33,985 nt of DNA from the NCBI RefSeq assembly GCF_001650025.1, contig NZ_LVVY01000122.1, positions 1 to 33,985 on the forward strand. Direction: 5' to 3'. This DNA comes from Devosia elaeis (lineage in GTDB: Bacteria > Pseudomonadota > Alphaproteobacteria > Rhizobiales > Devosiaceae). Positions within the stretch are counted from its first letter, which is position 1, and each line of letters begins with the position of its first letter. A program made the translations under genes and the position numbers. The notes under the pieces are model-generated. The model made no database searches. It was not told the origin of the DNA and worked only from the letters and a program-made list of their open reading frames with translations. Shown piece by piece: positions 1 to 7,856 of this stretch.

Positions 1-1138
1 CCAGCGCCGCCAATATGGCGGCGAGAGCGCCCGGCCCGCCGATGCGCTCGCGGCCGATAGCGCCGAGGCGCGCGCGCTCCGCATCGTCCCCGAGCAGGTC
101 GGCCAGGGCCTTGGCGAGGGCCGCCGCATCCGCATCCACCAGCACCCGGGCGGCGCCGAACAGGCGCTGTTCGTTCTCCACCCGGGAGCGCCGGTCGCGC
201 GGATTGAGGAAGGTGATGGCCGGCCGCCCCAGGCCCAGCGCCTGCACCGTCGCGGTGCCCGCCTGGCTCAGCACCAGGTCGGAGGCGGCAAGCAGATTGC
301 CCATGGCCCGGCCCCGCGCCATGTGCACGACCAGCTTGCCATCGGTCAACTGGCCCAGATCGTCGGGATCCCCGCTCAGGATGCTGGCGCGGTTGAGCCC
401 GGCGCTTTTGGCCAGGTCCTCGACTGAGACGCTGCCCGCCACGGCCAGGAAGACGTCCGGCCGCTCCGCCTCGGGCAGGAGCCGCAAGGCGGCGATCTGC
501 AGGGCGAAGCTTTCGCTGGTCAGGGCGCGGCTGCCCGGCAGCAGGGTCACGGCAAGACGCTGGCTGCGCCGTTCGGCCGCCTCGTAACGGCCATAGGGAA
601 CCGTGTCCATCATCAGGTTGCCGGCACAGCGCGCATCGACGCCATCCTCGGCCAGCATGTCGGCTAGGTTCTGCGCCCGGCAGAAGACGAGATCGCAGCT
701 CCGCCTTATGGCCCAGCGCTCCAGCCCCGAATAGAGGCGCGCCGCGCCGGTCTTGTAGACATCGATATAGACCAGCCCCTTGAGCCCGGAAACGAGGCAG
801 GCCAGGACGCCCACCATGTCGCCGACCACGATCACGCGGTCGTAGCGGCCCCGCATCGATCTGAGGAAACGGATGATGGGCGGGATGGTGAGCAGGCCGC
901 CATTGACGATATCGCGGCGCAGCGAGCCCTTGACGTTGCGCCAGCCTTCGGAGGCCAGCGTGGCCCGGGGGCCCACGAGCCGGCAGATGCCGTTATAGGC
1001 CTTGCCGCTGCCGATCATCGGAAAGGCCTCGGCCGAAACCTGGGGCGGGAATTTGGCCACCATTTCGGCCGCGATCGCATCCTCGCCGTGGCCGTTGGAA
1101 ATGATGAGGAAGCGCTGACGCGTCGCCGCCTCGTCCAT
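1..1138 (-). CDS. LpxB-related glycosyltransferase-like protein (partial, runs off left edge)
   Basis: The frame is open from an ATG at 1138 down to the left edge, giving about 379 residues with no stop, so the C-terminus is missing. The N-terminus has the ISNGHGED motif (residues 13-20) that I associate with the lipid-A-disaccharide-synthase-related family (TIGR03492). A VVVGDMVGVL-type strand and a late LLPGSRALTSE segment, typical of GT-B folds such as LpxB, follow. The expected role is transfer or handling of a sugar nucleotide or glycolipid; the true substrate is not known for this family. Its ATG lies 2 bp after the TGA of the DUF2093 gene, so the two are probably translationally coupled in one operon with xseA. 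It is not LpxB itself: the N-terminal motif differs and the usual lpx neighbours are absent. Confidence 0.75.
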   Translation of the reverse strand, partial: MDEAATRQRFLIISNGHGEDAIAAEMVAKFPPQVSAEAFPMIGSGKAYNGICRLVGPRATLASEGWRNVKGSLRRDIVNGGLLTIPPIIRFLRSMRGRYDRVIVVGDMVGVLACLVSGLKGLVYIDVYKTGAARLYSGLERWAIRRSCDLVFCRAQNLADMLAEDGVDARCAGNLMMDTVPYGRYEAAERRSQRLAVTLLPGSRALTSESFALQIAALRLLPEAERPDVFLAVAGSVSVEDLAKSAGLNRASILSGDPDDLGQLTDGKLVVHMARGRAMGNLLAASDLVLSQAGTATVQALGLGRPAITFLNPRDRRSRVENEQRLFGAARVLVDADAAALAKALADLLGDDAERARLGAIGRERIGGPGALAAILAAL

Positions 1139-1140
1139 GC

Positions 1141-1362
1141 TCAATTGCCCCGGCCGAAGCGGTCGAAGGCGACATGGGCGGTCACCGCATCGGCATAGGC
1201 CTCCTGCCGGTCGACGCTCCAGTAGAACAGTTCATCCAGCGGAATGGGCTTGCCGGTTATGGCGCAGCGCACAAAGCTGCCGGGCTTGAGCACGACGTAA
1301 TCGCCGTCAAGATAACGCAGACTTGCCTCGGCAGGCGTAAATCCCTTGTCGAAGATGTTCAT
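1141..1362 (-). CDS. DUF2093 domain-containing small protein
   Basis: This is a 73-residue protein starting MNIFDKGF and containing the conserved YVVLKPGSFVRCAITGKPIPL stretch in its middle. That stretch matches the small alphaproteobacterial DUF2093 family, whose function is unknown. The start is supported by AAGGAG 7 nt upstream of the ATG; an in-frame upstream ATG at 1530 would overlap xseA by over 100 bp and was not used. The single Cys in RCAITGKPI followed by a GK/PL pair looks like half a zinc site, but nothing more can be claimed. It follows xseA by 49 bp and precedes the LpxB-related gene by 2 bp on the same strand. Confidence 0.85.
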   Translation of the reverse strand: MNIFDKGFTPAEASLRYLDGDYVVLKPGSFVRCAITGKPIPLDELFYWSVDRQEAYADAVTAHVAFDRFGRGN

Positions 1363-1411
1363 GCGACCGCTCCTTGCGCGTTCCCCCCGATATAACGGAG
1401 AGGAACGTTCG

Positions 1412-3025
1412 TCAAAAGAGACTTTCCTGCGATCCATCGTCCGGCGCCGGTTTGCCCGCCTTGCGGCGCAGTGGCGCGCCGCCCACGGCGGCATCGACGC
1501 TACCTTCGCCCAGGATGATGTGCAGCGCATCGCCCGGCGCCAGATCGGCCGCGCTGGTCACCACCTGGCCGGCGCCGTCCTGCACGATGGCATAGCCCCG
1601 CGCCAGCACATTGCGATAGCTCAGCGTGTCCATCAGCTTGCCCAATTGTTCGAGCCGCCGGTGCCGCGCGGTCGTCATCTGCGTGCCGACCTGGGCGAGC
1701 CGGCCTGAAAGGGGCGCCAATTGGCCATGGGCGTGGCGCAGTTCGGCACGCAAGGGCTGCGCGGACAGGCGCGGCGCCAACCGGCCGAGGATGGTCTGCT
1801 TGCGTTCGAGCGAGGTGGCGACGGCGACGGGCAATTGCCTGGAACAGGGATCGAATTTGAGACGCGCCCGGTCCACCGTCTTCATCAATCCGCCGGCGCC
1901 GTGCCGCTCGATATTGGCCAGGCGTTCCCGGAGCTCGGCATAGCGCTGGCGCACGAGGCGCGGCTGCAGGGCGGCGGCGAGGCCGGAATAGTCGACGCGG
2001 CGGGTCTGGACGAAATGGCGCAAGGCCCCGGTGAGCCGGCTGGCAGCCATGTCGAGGCTCTGCCGCTGCGTCGCCGCCAGGTCGGCCGGCCGAGGCAGAC
2101 CGGCGGCAGCGGCGCGCAGGCGGTCACGCAGGCTGGCAAGGCTGCGCCGGGCCGCCTGGCGCTGGCGCATGCCCTGGTCTTCGACATAGGCGATCAGTTC
2201 GGCCCGCACCGGCACCGCCGCCTCGGCGGCCGCGGTCGGAGTAGGCGCCCGCATATCGGCGACATAATCGATCAGCGTGGTGTCGGTTTCGTGCCCGACC
2301 GCGGAGATGACGGGAATGTCGGAGGCCGCCACGGCCCGCACCACGGCTTCCTCGTTGAAGCCCCAGAGATCTTCGATGGAGCCGCCGCCCCGCGCCACGA
2401 TCAGCAGGTCGGGCCGCGGAATGGGGCCATTCACCGCCAGGGCATTGAAGCCCTCTATGGCATTGACCACCTCGGGAGCGCAGGTATCGCCCTGCACCCG
2501 GACGGGCCAGACTAGGACATGGCTGGGAAAGCGATCCTCCAGGCGATGCAGGATATCGCGAATGACGGCGCCGGTGGGGGAGGTCACAACGCCGATGACG
2601 CGGGGCAGATAGGGCAGAGCCCGCTTGCGCTCCCGGGCGAACAGGCCCTCCGCCAGCAGCTTTTTCCGCCGCTCCTCCAGCAGCGCCATCAGCGCGCCGG
2701 CGCCCGCCGGCTCGATATTGTCGATGACGATCTGATATTTGGAGGAGCGCGGAAAGGTGGTCAGCCGGCCGGTGGCGATGACTTCCAGCCCTTCCTCGGG
2801 CTTGAAGGTCAGGCGCGCGTAATTGCCCTTCCAGACCACCGCATCGATGGAAGCGGCATCGTCCTTGAGCGTGAAATAGGCGTGACCCGAAGAATGCTGG
2901 CCCCGAAAGCCGGAAATCTCGCCGCGCACCCGGACATGGCCGAACTCGTCCTCGACCGTCCGCTTCACGGCCTGGGCGATTTCGGAAACGGTGAACTCGG
3001 TGGCGTTGGTCAGGACCTGGGACAT
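1412..3025 (-). CDS. xseA: Exodeoxyribonuclease VII large subunit
   Basis: XseA is the catalytic large subunit of exonuclease VII, which trims single-stranded DNA to oligonucleotides and partners with XseB. The 537-residue product begins MSQVLTNATEFTVSEI and has an N-terminal OB fold (about 10-110). The core motifs follow: VVTSPTGAVIRDI, then RGGGSIEDLWGFNEE and the conserved SAVGHETDTTLIDYVADMRAPTPTAAAE block. The rest is the long coiled-coil region and a C-terminal RGYAIVQ segment. Length is normal for alphaproteobacteria. The frame stays open upstream to 3397, but that part is antisense to the lysR gene and has no family similarity, so I use the ATG at 3025. An AGAGGA sits unusually close to it. 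No xseB gene is present in this window. Confidence 0.95.
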   Translation of the reverse strand: MSQVLTNATEFTVSEIAQAVKRTVEDEFGHVRVRGEISGFRGQHSSGHAYFTLKDDAASIDAVVWKGNYARLTFKPEEGLEVIATGRLTTFPRSSKYQIVIDNIEPAGAGALMALLEERRKKLLAEGLFARERKRALPYLPRVIGVVTSPTGAVIRDILHRLEDRFPSHVLVWPVRVQGDTCAPEVVNAIEGFNALAVNGPIPRPDLLIVARGGGSIEDLWGFNEEAVVRAVAASDIPVISAVGHETDTTLIDYVADMRAPTPTAAAEAAVPVRAELIAYVEDQGMRQRQAARRSLASLRDRLRAAAAGLPRPADLAATQRQSLDMAASRLTGALRHFVQTRRVDYSGLAAALQPRLVRQRYAELRERLANIERHGAGGLMKTVDRARLKFDPCSRQLPVAVATSLERKQTILGRLAPRLSAQPLRAELRHAHGQLAPLSGRLAQVGTQMTTARHRRLEQLGKLMDTLSYRNVLARGYAIVQDGAGQVVTSAADLAPGDALHIILGEGSVDAAVGGAPLRRKAGKPAPDDGSQESLF

Positions 3026-3072
3026 GTTCCTCTGGTGCGCCAAAGCACCATTCCGGTCAAGCCGGACACGGA

Positions 3073-3960
3073 CTATTCCGCCGCTTCGGCCTGCGCCAGT
3101 GGTTCGAGATTGCCCATGGACTGGACGATGTGATTGGCGAGCGCGTCGTAGATGCCGCCATAGGCGTGGCTGGCGCGCATCAGCGCGATCTGCGCATCGG
3201 CCAGGCGGGGCAGGCCCTGGTCGTCCCCGATCACCCGCATGCCCGGCTGCAAGGCGCTTTCGGGGAGAAAGCCAACCGCCAGGTCCGAGAGCACGGCGGA
3301 GGAAATCGCGGTGGCATTGGAAGAGGTATAGGCGACGCGATAATCCTTGCCGGTGCGCTCCAGCGCCTCCATGGCATCCTTGCGCCAGATGCAGCATTGC
3401 GGGCCGCAGGCGATGGCCAGCGGCAGCGTGGCCAGCGCCCTGCCCCCGTGCGAAGCCACCCAGAACATCTTCTCGGTGCGGAACAATTCACCGAAATTCT
3501 GGTCGGTGCCCTGGGTAAAGACGATGAGGTCGTAGCGGCCGGCGCGCATGCCTTCGAGCAATTGCTCGGAAGCCATGCAGGAAACATCGACGGCGATCTT
3601 GGGGTGGGTGCGCTGGAAGCTCGACAGGATCACCGGCAATAGCCGCACGGCGTAATCGTCCGGCACGCCGAAGCGGATCGAGCCCGCCAGGTCCCCATCG
3701 TTGAAATGATCGAGGATTTCGGCATTGGTGCGCAGCATCTTGCGGGCGCGCTCATAGAGCACCTCGCCCTGATGGGTCAGGGTCACGCTGCGGCCGTCGC
3801 GCGTCAGCAGGGCGTGGCCCAGACGTTCCTCGAGTCGCTTGATCTGCATCGACACGGCGGATTGGGTCTTGTTCACCCGACGAGCCGCTTCGGTGAAGCT
3901 GCCGCAATCGGCAATGGCGCAGAAGGTCTGCAATTGATCGAGGTCGAGCGGCGCGGTCAT
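3073..3960 (-). CDS. LysR-family transcriptional regulator
   Basis: This 295-residue LysR-type regulator has an N-terminal winged HTH (about residues 5-65, ending in SAVSMQIKRLEERLG and the TRDGRSVTLTHQGE wing). An effector-binding domain of periplasmic-binding fold follows from about residue 90. The effector domain carries an unusual ACGPQCC cysteine group. It ends 47 bp before xseA, so read-through into xseA is possible. Upstream it faces a DUF1127 gene with 149 bp between the starts, the classic geometry of a LysR regulator and its target. In Brucella the LysR protein VtlR activates small DUF1127 genes; this is precedent for the pairing, not evidence that this is VtlR. Confidence 0.93.
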   Translation of the reverse strand: MTAPLDLDQLQTFCAIADCGSFTEAARRVNKTQSAVSMQIKRLEERLGHALLTRDGRSVTLTHQGEVLYERARKMLRTNAEILDHFNDGDLAGSIRFGVPDDYAVRLLPVILSSFQRTHPKIAVDVSCMASEQLLEGMRAGRYDLIVFTQGTDQNFGELFRTEKMFWVASHGGRALATLPLAIACGPQCCIWRKDAMEALERTGKDYRVAYTSSNATAISSAVLSDLAVGFLPESALQPGMRVIGDDQGLPRLADAQIALMRASHAYGGIYDALANHIVQSMGNLEPLAQAEAAE

Positions 3961-3982
3961 GGCTGTCCATCACCCAAATTGA

Positions 3983-3994
3983 TCATCAGGATGA
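3983..3994. promoter_or_regulatory. Candidate LysR operator palindrome between lysR and DUF1127 gene
   Basis: TCATC-AG-GATGA is a perfect 5-2-5 inverted repeat, 22 bp upstream of the lysR start. It lies about 10 bp upstream of a possible -35 hexamer (TTGGAC at 4005-4010, with a weak CTACGT 18 bp further on) for the DUF1127 gene. The position fits autoregulation plus activation by the LysR protein. It does not show a strict T-N11-A box. This is a candidate only. Confidence 0.3.
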
Positions 3995-4109
3995 AATCTA
4001 TTTGTTGGACGAATGGAAGTCCAGCGCGCTACGTCATCATTATCGGCGTTCTCCCGCGCCGGTCCCCTTGCCGGCCTCCCTCCGGCAGAACCCTTTTTGG
4101 AGACTCGAA

Positions 4110-4373
4110 ATGGCTCTCTCGCTGCCCGGCGAGCGGTCAGTTGCGGCTGGCTCGCACGTTACCCCCATCCGGCGCCTTTTTGCCTGGATTGCCCAGGTAA
4201 AAGCCAATCGCGCCCGCCGCACCGCGCTGCGCGGCCTGCTCGATCTCGACACTGCCCGCCTCAAGGATCTCGGCATCGAACGCTCCGATATCGCCGAGGC
4301 CATGACGGCCCGCAACGGCCGGACCCCGGGCATGGTGCTCAACGCCGCCCGCGCGCGCAACGCGCGCGCTTGA
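4110..4373 (+). CDS. DUF1127 domain-containing small protein
   Basis: This is an 87-residue, arginine-rich protein. The C-terminal half has the DUF1127 pattern: RRTALRGLLDLDTARLKDLGIERSDIAEA, that is L..LdD..L.DiGi.R..I. The N-terminal 30 residues are poorly conserved. Members of this family are small basic proteins; in some alphaproteobacteria they contribute to RNA binding, phosphate/carbon control or stress responses, but the function of this one is unknown. The ATG at 4110 has GGAGA about 7 nt upstream; the frame is open further upstream to 4002 but lacks a ribosome site there. It is divergent from lysR and followed by a strong intrinsic terminator. Confidence 0.88.
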   Translation: MALSLPGERSVAAGSHVTPIRRLFAWIAQVKANRARRTALRGLLDLDTARLKDLGIERSDIAEAMTARNGRTPGMVLNAARARNARA

Positions 4374-4495
4374 GCCGAAGTTTCGCGACCGCCAGATCTT
4401 CCAGGGCGGCCGCTCCACGCGTTGGTTCGAACACGATGAGTGCTCGTACCATCTCCCGGGCCGGTTTTGCCGCCGGCTCCGTTTCCTGACGACTT

Positions 4496-4530
4496 GCCGG
4501 GCCATGCAGCGCATGTGCCCGGCTTTTTTT
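4496..4530 (+). terminator. Strong intrinsic terminator of the DUF1127 gene
   Basis: A GC-rich stem has arms 4496-4507 (GCCGGGCCATGC) and 4511-4523. The 12 pairs are interrupted by one bulged T, the loop is AGC, and seven T follow at 4524-4530. The T run is on the + strand, so it terminates transcription from the DUF1127 side. It lies 4 bp from the stop codon of the convergent ubiA gene, and ubiA has no equivalent T run in its own direction. Confidence 0.88.
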
Positions 4531-4533
4531 CGC

Positions 4534-5472
4534 CTACCAGGCCCAGTCGGCGAGGAGGGCGAGCGTCAGGACGATGCCGACATAATGGTTGTTCTTGAAG
4601 CGGAACAGGGCATTTTCCGCATCGTCGGCATCCAGCGTCCAGAGCTGCCAGGCCAAAAGCCCTGCGGCCACCAGCGACAGGGCGGCGAAGATCAGGCCAC
4701 CGCCGGCGAGAATCGAGGCCATGTTCCACAAGACGAAGGCGCACGAATAGAGGACGGCCACGGCCGGACGCACATTATCGCCGAACAGGCGCGCCGTGGA
4801 TTTGACGCCGACCAGGGCGTCGTCCTCAACATCCTGCAGCGCATAGATGGTGTCGTAGCCGATGACCCAGAGGATGGTGCCGCCATAGAGCAGCAACGGC
4901 GCCCAACCCAGGCTCCCTGTCTGGCTCGACCAGCCGACCAGCGCCCCATAGGAAAAGGCGAGGCCCAGGAAGAATTGCGGCCACCAGGTTATCCGCTTCA
5001 TGAAGGGATAGATCGCCACCAGCGCCAGCGAGGCAATGCCGGCCCAGACGGTGAAGCGATTGAACTGGAAGAGAATGGCGGAGGCCAGCAGGGCCTGGGC
5101 GATGAGGAAATAGAGCGCGTCCCGCGCCGTCACCTGGCCTGACGGAATGGGCCGGGAGCGGGTGCGGGCCACCTGCATGTCGATGTCGCGGTCGACGATA
5201 TCGTTGAAAGTACAGCCGGCGCCGCGCATCAGGACCGCTCCGAAAAACATCAGAATCACGGCCCACCAGCCGAACCCGACCTGCGGTTGCGCCAAGGCGG
5301 CGAGCCCGACGCCCCAGGCGCAGGGCCAGAACAGGAGCCAGAAGCCGATGGGCCGGTCCCACCGGGCCAGGCGGCCATAGGGCTTCACCTTTTCGGGGGC
5401 ATGGCGATCCAGCCAATTGTCTTTCTGGGCATCGGCGACGGTGCCGGCCTGGCTCTGATTGACATCTGACAT
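4534..5472 (-). CDS. ubiA: 4-hydroxybenzoate polyprenyltransferase
   Basis: UbiA prenylates 4-hydroxybenzoate in ubiquinone synthesis, in the inner membrane. The 312-residue product has the family's two Asp-rich sites: NDIVDRDIDMQVARTRSRP near residue 85 and YDTIYALQDVEDDALVGVKS near residue 210. The hydrophobic rest fits about 8-9 membrane helices. The start at 5472 (MSDVNQSQ) has GAGG about 8 nt upstream. An in-frame ATG at 5505 lies in a palindromic repeat and is less likely, because MANLSNHEAWQ would be repeat-encoded. It is divergent from rsmE, with a repeat doublet in between. Confidence 0.93.
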   Translation of the reverse strand: MSDVNQSQAGTVADAQKDNWLDRHAPEKVKPYGRLARWDRPIGFWLLFWPCAWGVGLAALAQPQVGFGWWAVILMFFGAVLMRGAGCTFNDIVDRDIDMQVARTRSRPIPSGQVTARDALYFLIAQALLASAILFQFNRFTVWAGIASLALVAIYPFMKRITWWPQFFLGLAFSYGALVGWSSQTGSLGWAPLLLYGGTILWVIGYDTIYALQDVEDDALVGVKSTARLFGDNVRPAVAVLYSCAFVLWNMASILAGGGLIFAALSLVAAGLLAWQLWTLDADDAENALFRFKNNHYVGIVLTLALLADWAW

Positions 5473-5480
5473 CTGCCACG

Positions 5481-5570
5481 CCTCGTGGTTCGACAAGTTT
5501 GCCATGAGGTCTACTCTAAAGTTGAAAGACAAAGTAGACCTCATCCGGAGCCTGCCTCAGGGCGAGGTCG
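5481..5570. repeat. Family C palindromic repeat doublet (degenerate) between ubiA and rsmE
   Basis: Two inverted, diverged copies of the family also seen at 21764-21856 and 29020-29106 lie at 5481-5515 and 5533-5570. They recognisably keep GTGGTTCGACA, CCATGAGGTC and GACCTCATCC. The inner arms, ATGAGGTCTACT (5504-5515) and AGTAGACCTCAT (5533-5544), form a perfect 12-bp inverted repeat around a 17-nt loop. The doublet fills most of the divergent promoter region, so the promoters of ubiA and rsmE must overlap or flank it. Confidence 0.7.
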
Positions 5571-5599
5571 TGGCACAGTGCCGCGCCGAGGAATTGCCG

Positions 5600-6349
5600 A
5601 TGCCCCGTTCCCATTCCAGTCTTCAGCGTCTTTTCGTCGAACCGGACCTGGCGCCGGGCGCCATTCTGCACCTGGATAAAGATCAATCGCTCTATCTCGC
5701 CGCGGTGCTGCGCAAGGGCGTGGGCGATGAAGTCGTGCTGTTCAACGGACGCGACGGGGCCTGGCTCTGCCGGTTGACGGGCGACGCCAAGAAAGCCGTG
5801 ACGCTGGAGGCGATCGAGAGAATCGCGGCGCAGACGCCGCCTTCCGGGCTCTGGTACGGCTTTGCGCCCCTCAAGACCGAGCGGCTGGACTATGTGGTGC
5901 AGAAGGCGGTGGAAATGGGCGCCGGAATCATCCAGCCGGTGATGACGCAATATACCCAGCTGCACCGGTTGAAGCCCGAGCGGCTCGCGGCCAATGCGGT
6001 GGAGGCGGCCGAGCAATGCGAAGTGCTGAGCGTGCCGGAGGTCGCCCCGGAAATCACTCTCGACCGGCTGCTCGATGGCTGGTCCGAGAATCACGGCGAC
6101 CGCAGGCTGATCTTCGCCGACGAAGGAGAAGCTTCCGCCTCGCCCCTCGGCATGCTGGAAGCGTTGCGGGGAGAAAAGCTGGGCCTGCTCATCGGCCCCG
6201 AAGGGGGATTTTCGGATGCCGAGCGTGAGAAACTTCGCGCCCTGCCCTTCGTTGTGCCCATAAGCCTGGGGCCACGCATCCTGCGTGCCGACACCGCGGC
6301 GGTGGCCGCTTTGGCGATTATTCAGGCCACCATCGGCGATTGGCGATAA
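5600..6349 (+). CDS. rsmE: 16S rRNA (uracil(1498)-N(3))-methyltransferase
   Basis: RsmE methylates N3 of U1498 in 16S rRNA using SAM. The 249-residue product has an N-terminal PUA-like domain (about 1-75) and a C-terminal SPOUT domain. The trefoil-knot signatures are LLIGPEGGFSDAERE and SLGPRILRADTAAVAAL, with FAPLKTERLDYVVQKAVEMG earlier. The ATG at 5600 has GAGGA 8 nt upstream. The frame is open upstream to 5459 but those codons cross a repeat doublet. The gshA start is 72 bp downstream on the same strand; the ubiA-rsmE-gshA neighbourhood is common in Hyphomicrobiales. Confidence 0.95.
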   Translation: MPRSHSSLQRLFVEPDLAPGAILHLDKDQSLYLAAVLRKGVGDEVVLFNGRDGAWLCRLTGDAKKAVTLEAIERIAAQTPPSGLWYGFAPLKTERLDYVVQKAVEMGAGIIQPVMTQYTQLHRLKPERLAANAVEAAEQCEVLSVPEVAPEITLDRLLDGWSENHGDRRLIFADEGEASASPLGMLEALRGEKLGLLIGPEGGFSDAEREKLRALPFVVPISLGPRILRADTAAVAALAIIQATIGDWR

Positions 6350-6421
6350 AAGGCGATTGCTTTCCGCCTTGCGCTCGTTATTTTCGCGCCGCACCTTACT
6401 CGCCTCAACCAAGAGGACTAC

Positions 6422-7792
6422 ATGGCCGGCGCCGACACTTCATCGCCCCTTATCGAATCGCGGGCAGACCTGATCGAGGCGATGGAACGCGGCGCCAAGC
6501 CGGCCGACCAATGGCGCATCGGCACCGAGCACGAAAAGCACGTCTTCCACACCGATCCACTGCGGCCGGTTGCCTATGAAGGCGAGAACGGCATTCGCGC
6601 CCTGATCGAAGGCATCGAGAAGGAAACCGGCTGGCATCCCTTCTATGACGGCGAAAACCCGATCGGGTTGCGCAATAATGAAGTTGCCGGCGGCATTTCG
6701 CTGGAGCCGGGCGGACAGTTCGAGCTTTCCGGCTCGCCCATGGCCGACCTGCACGGCACCTCCGCCGAACTGGCCGAGCACCTGCGCGTTTCCAAGAAGG
6801 TCGCCGCGCCGCTCGACATTCATTTCCTCGGCCTTGGCGTCACCCCGCTCTGGGCTGTCGACCAGATCAAGTCCATGCCCAAGTCGCGCTATGCGATCAT
6901 GACGGATTACATGGGCAAGGTCGGCACGCTGGGCACCTCGATGATGTATCGCTCGGCCACGGTGCAGACCAATCTCGATTTCTCCAGCGAAGCCGACATG
7001 GTCCGGAAGCTGCGCGTATCGCTCGCCCTGCAGCCGGTGGCCACAGCGCTCTTTGCCAATTCGCCCTTCGCGGATGGCCGCGATACCGGCTATCTCAGCT
7101 TCCGCAGCCATATCTGGCTCAATACCGACGATGCCCGCACCGGCATGCTGCCTTTCGTCTTCGAGGACGGGTTCGGCTTCGAGCGCTATGCCGATTATGC
7201 GCTGGACGTGCCGATGTATTTCGTCATCCGCGACAAGCGCTATATCAACGTCGCCGGTGAAAGCTTTCGCGATTTCCTCGCTGGCAACCTGCCCCAATTG
7301 CCGGGCGAAAAACCGACGATCAAGGATTGGGAAGATCATCTTTCGACCATCTTCCCCGAAGTGCGGCTCAAGCAATTCCTCGAAATGCGCGGCGCCGATA
7401 TGGGCGACGCGGCCCAGGTCGTGGCGCTCTCCGCCTTCTGGACCGGCCTGCTCTATGACGAGATTTCGCTCGAAGCGGCCTGGGAACTGGTGAAGAACTG
7501 GACCCAGGAAGACCGCGATTATCTCCGCCGCGAAGTGCCGCGGCTGGGCCTGGCCACCCCCTTCGACCGCTCCAGCATCTTCGATGCGGCTGCCCAGGCC
7601 GTCGGTATTGCCGAAGCCGGTCTGGTGCGTCGCAATCGCCTGGATGAAAAAGGGCGCGACGAGACCATCTATCTGGCTCCGCTCGAAGAAACCGTGCGCA
7701 CCGGCAAGTCGCCGGCCGAGCGCTGGCTGGAAAAATTCCGCGGCCCCTGGAACGGCGATGTGACGCCGATCTTCAAAGAGGCCGAGCTTTAG
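6422..7792 (+). CDS. gshA: Glutamate-cysteine ligase (plant/alphaproteobacterial type)
   Basis: This enzyme joins glutamate and cysteine with ATP, the first step of glutathione synthesis. The 456-residue product shows the class conserved blocks: WRIGTEHEKHVF near residue 37 (ATP/metal site), GGQFELSGSP, MPKSRYAIMTDYM and YRSATVQTNLDFSSEADM, then ALFANSPFADG. Length is as expected for the type shared with plants rather than the E. coli type. AGAGGA lies 5 nt before the ATG. It is preceded by rsmE and followed after 64 bp by purD on the same strand. Confidence 0.95.
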   Translation: MAGADTSSPLIESRADLIEAMERGAKPADQWRIGTEHEKHVFHTDPLRPVAYEGENGIRALIEGIEKETGWHPFYDGENPIGLRNNEVAGGISLEPGGQFELSGSPMADLHGTSAELAEHLRVSKKVAAPLDIHFLGLGVTPLWAVDQIKSMPKSRYAIMTDYMGKVGTLGTSMMYRSATVQTNLDFSSEADMVRKLRVSLALQPVATALFANSPFADGRDTGYLSFRSHIWLNTDDARTGMLPFVFEDGFGFERYADYALDVPMYFVIRDKRYINVAGESFRDFLAGNLPQLPGEKPTIKDWEDHLSTIFPEVRLKQFLEMRGADMGDAAQVVALSAFWTGLLYDEISLEAAWELVKNWTQEDRDYLRREVPRLGLATPFDRSSIFDAAAQAVGIAEAGLVRRNRLDEKGRDETIYLAPLEETVRTGKSPAERWLEKFRGPWNGDVTPIFKEAEL

Positions 7793-7856
7793 GCTTTCCG
7801 GCTTGCCTCATGGCCCGCTCTCGTGCATCACGCCCGCGAAGCGACAGGAGGCAGAT

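Noticed and set aside
3026..3397. N-terminal extension of xseA upstream of its ATG
   Set aside because: The segment is antisense to the lysR gene and unlike any XseA N-terminus.
3073..3960. Naming the LysR gene vtlR/lsrB
   Set aside because: Only the DUF1127 pairing suggests it. As I recall, the LsrB/VtlR N-terminus differs from the one here and its gene lies near trxB, which is not in this window.
4436..4489. A 17-codon frame (MSARTISRAGFAAGSVS) downstream of the DUF1127 gene
   Set aside because: It is too short, has no convincing Shine-Dalgarno and no similarity; it lies in the 3' UTR before the terminator.
5473..5599. N-terminal extension of rsmE across the repeat (from 5459)
   Set aside because: The ATG at 5600 has a good ribosome site and matches the family N-terminus; the upstream codons are repeat-derived.
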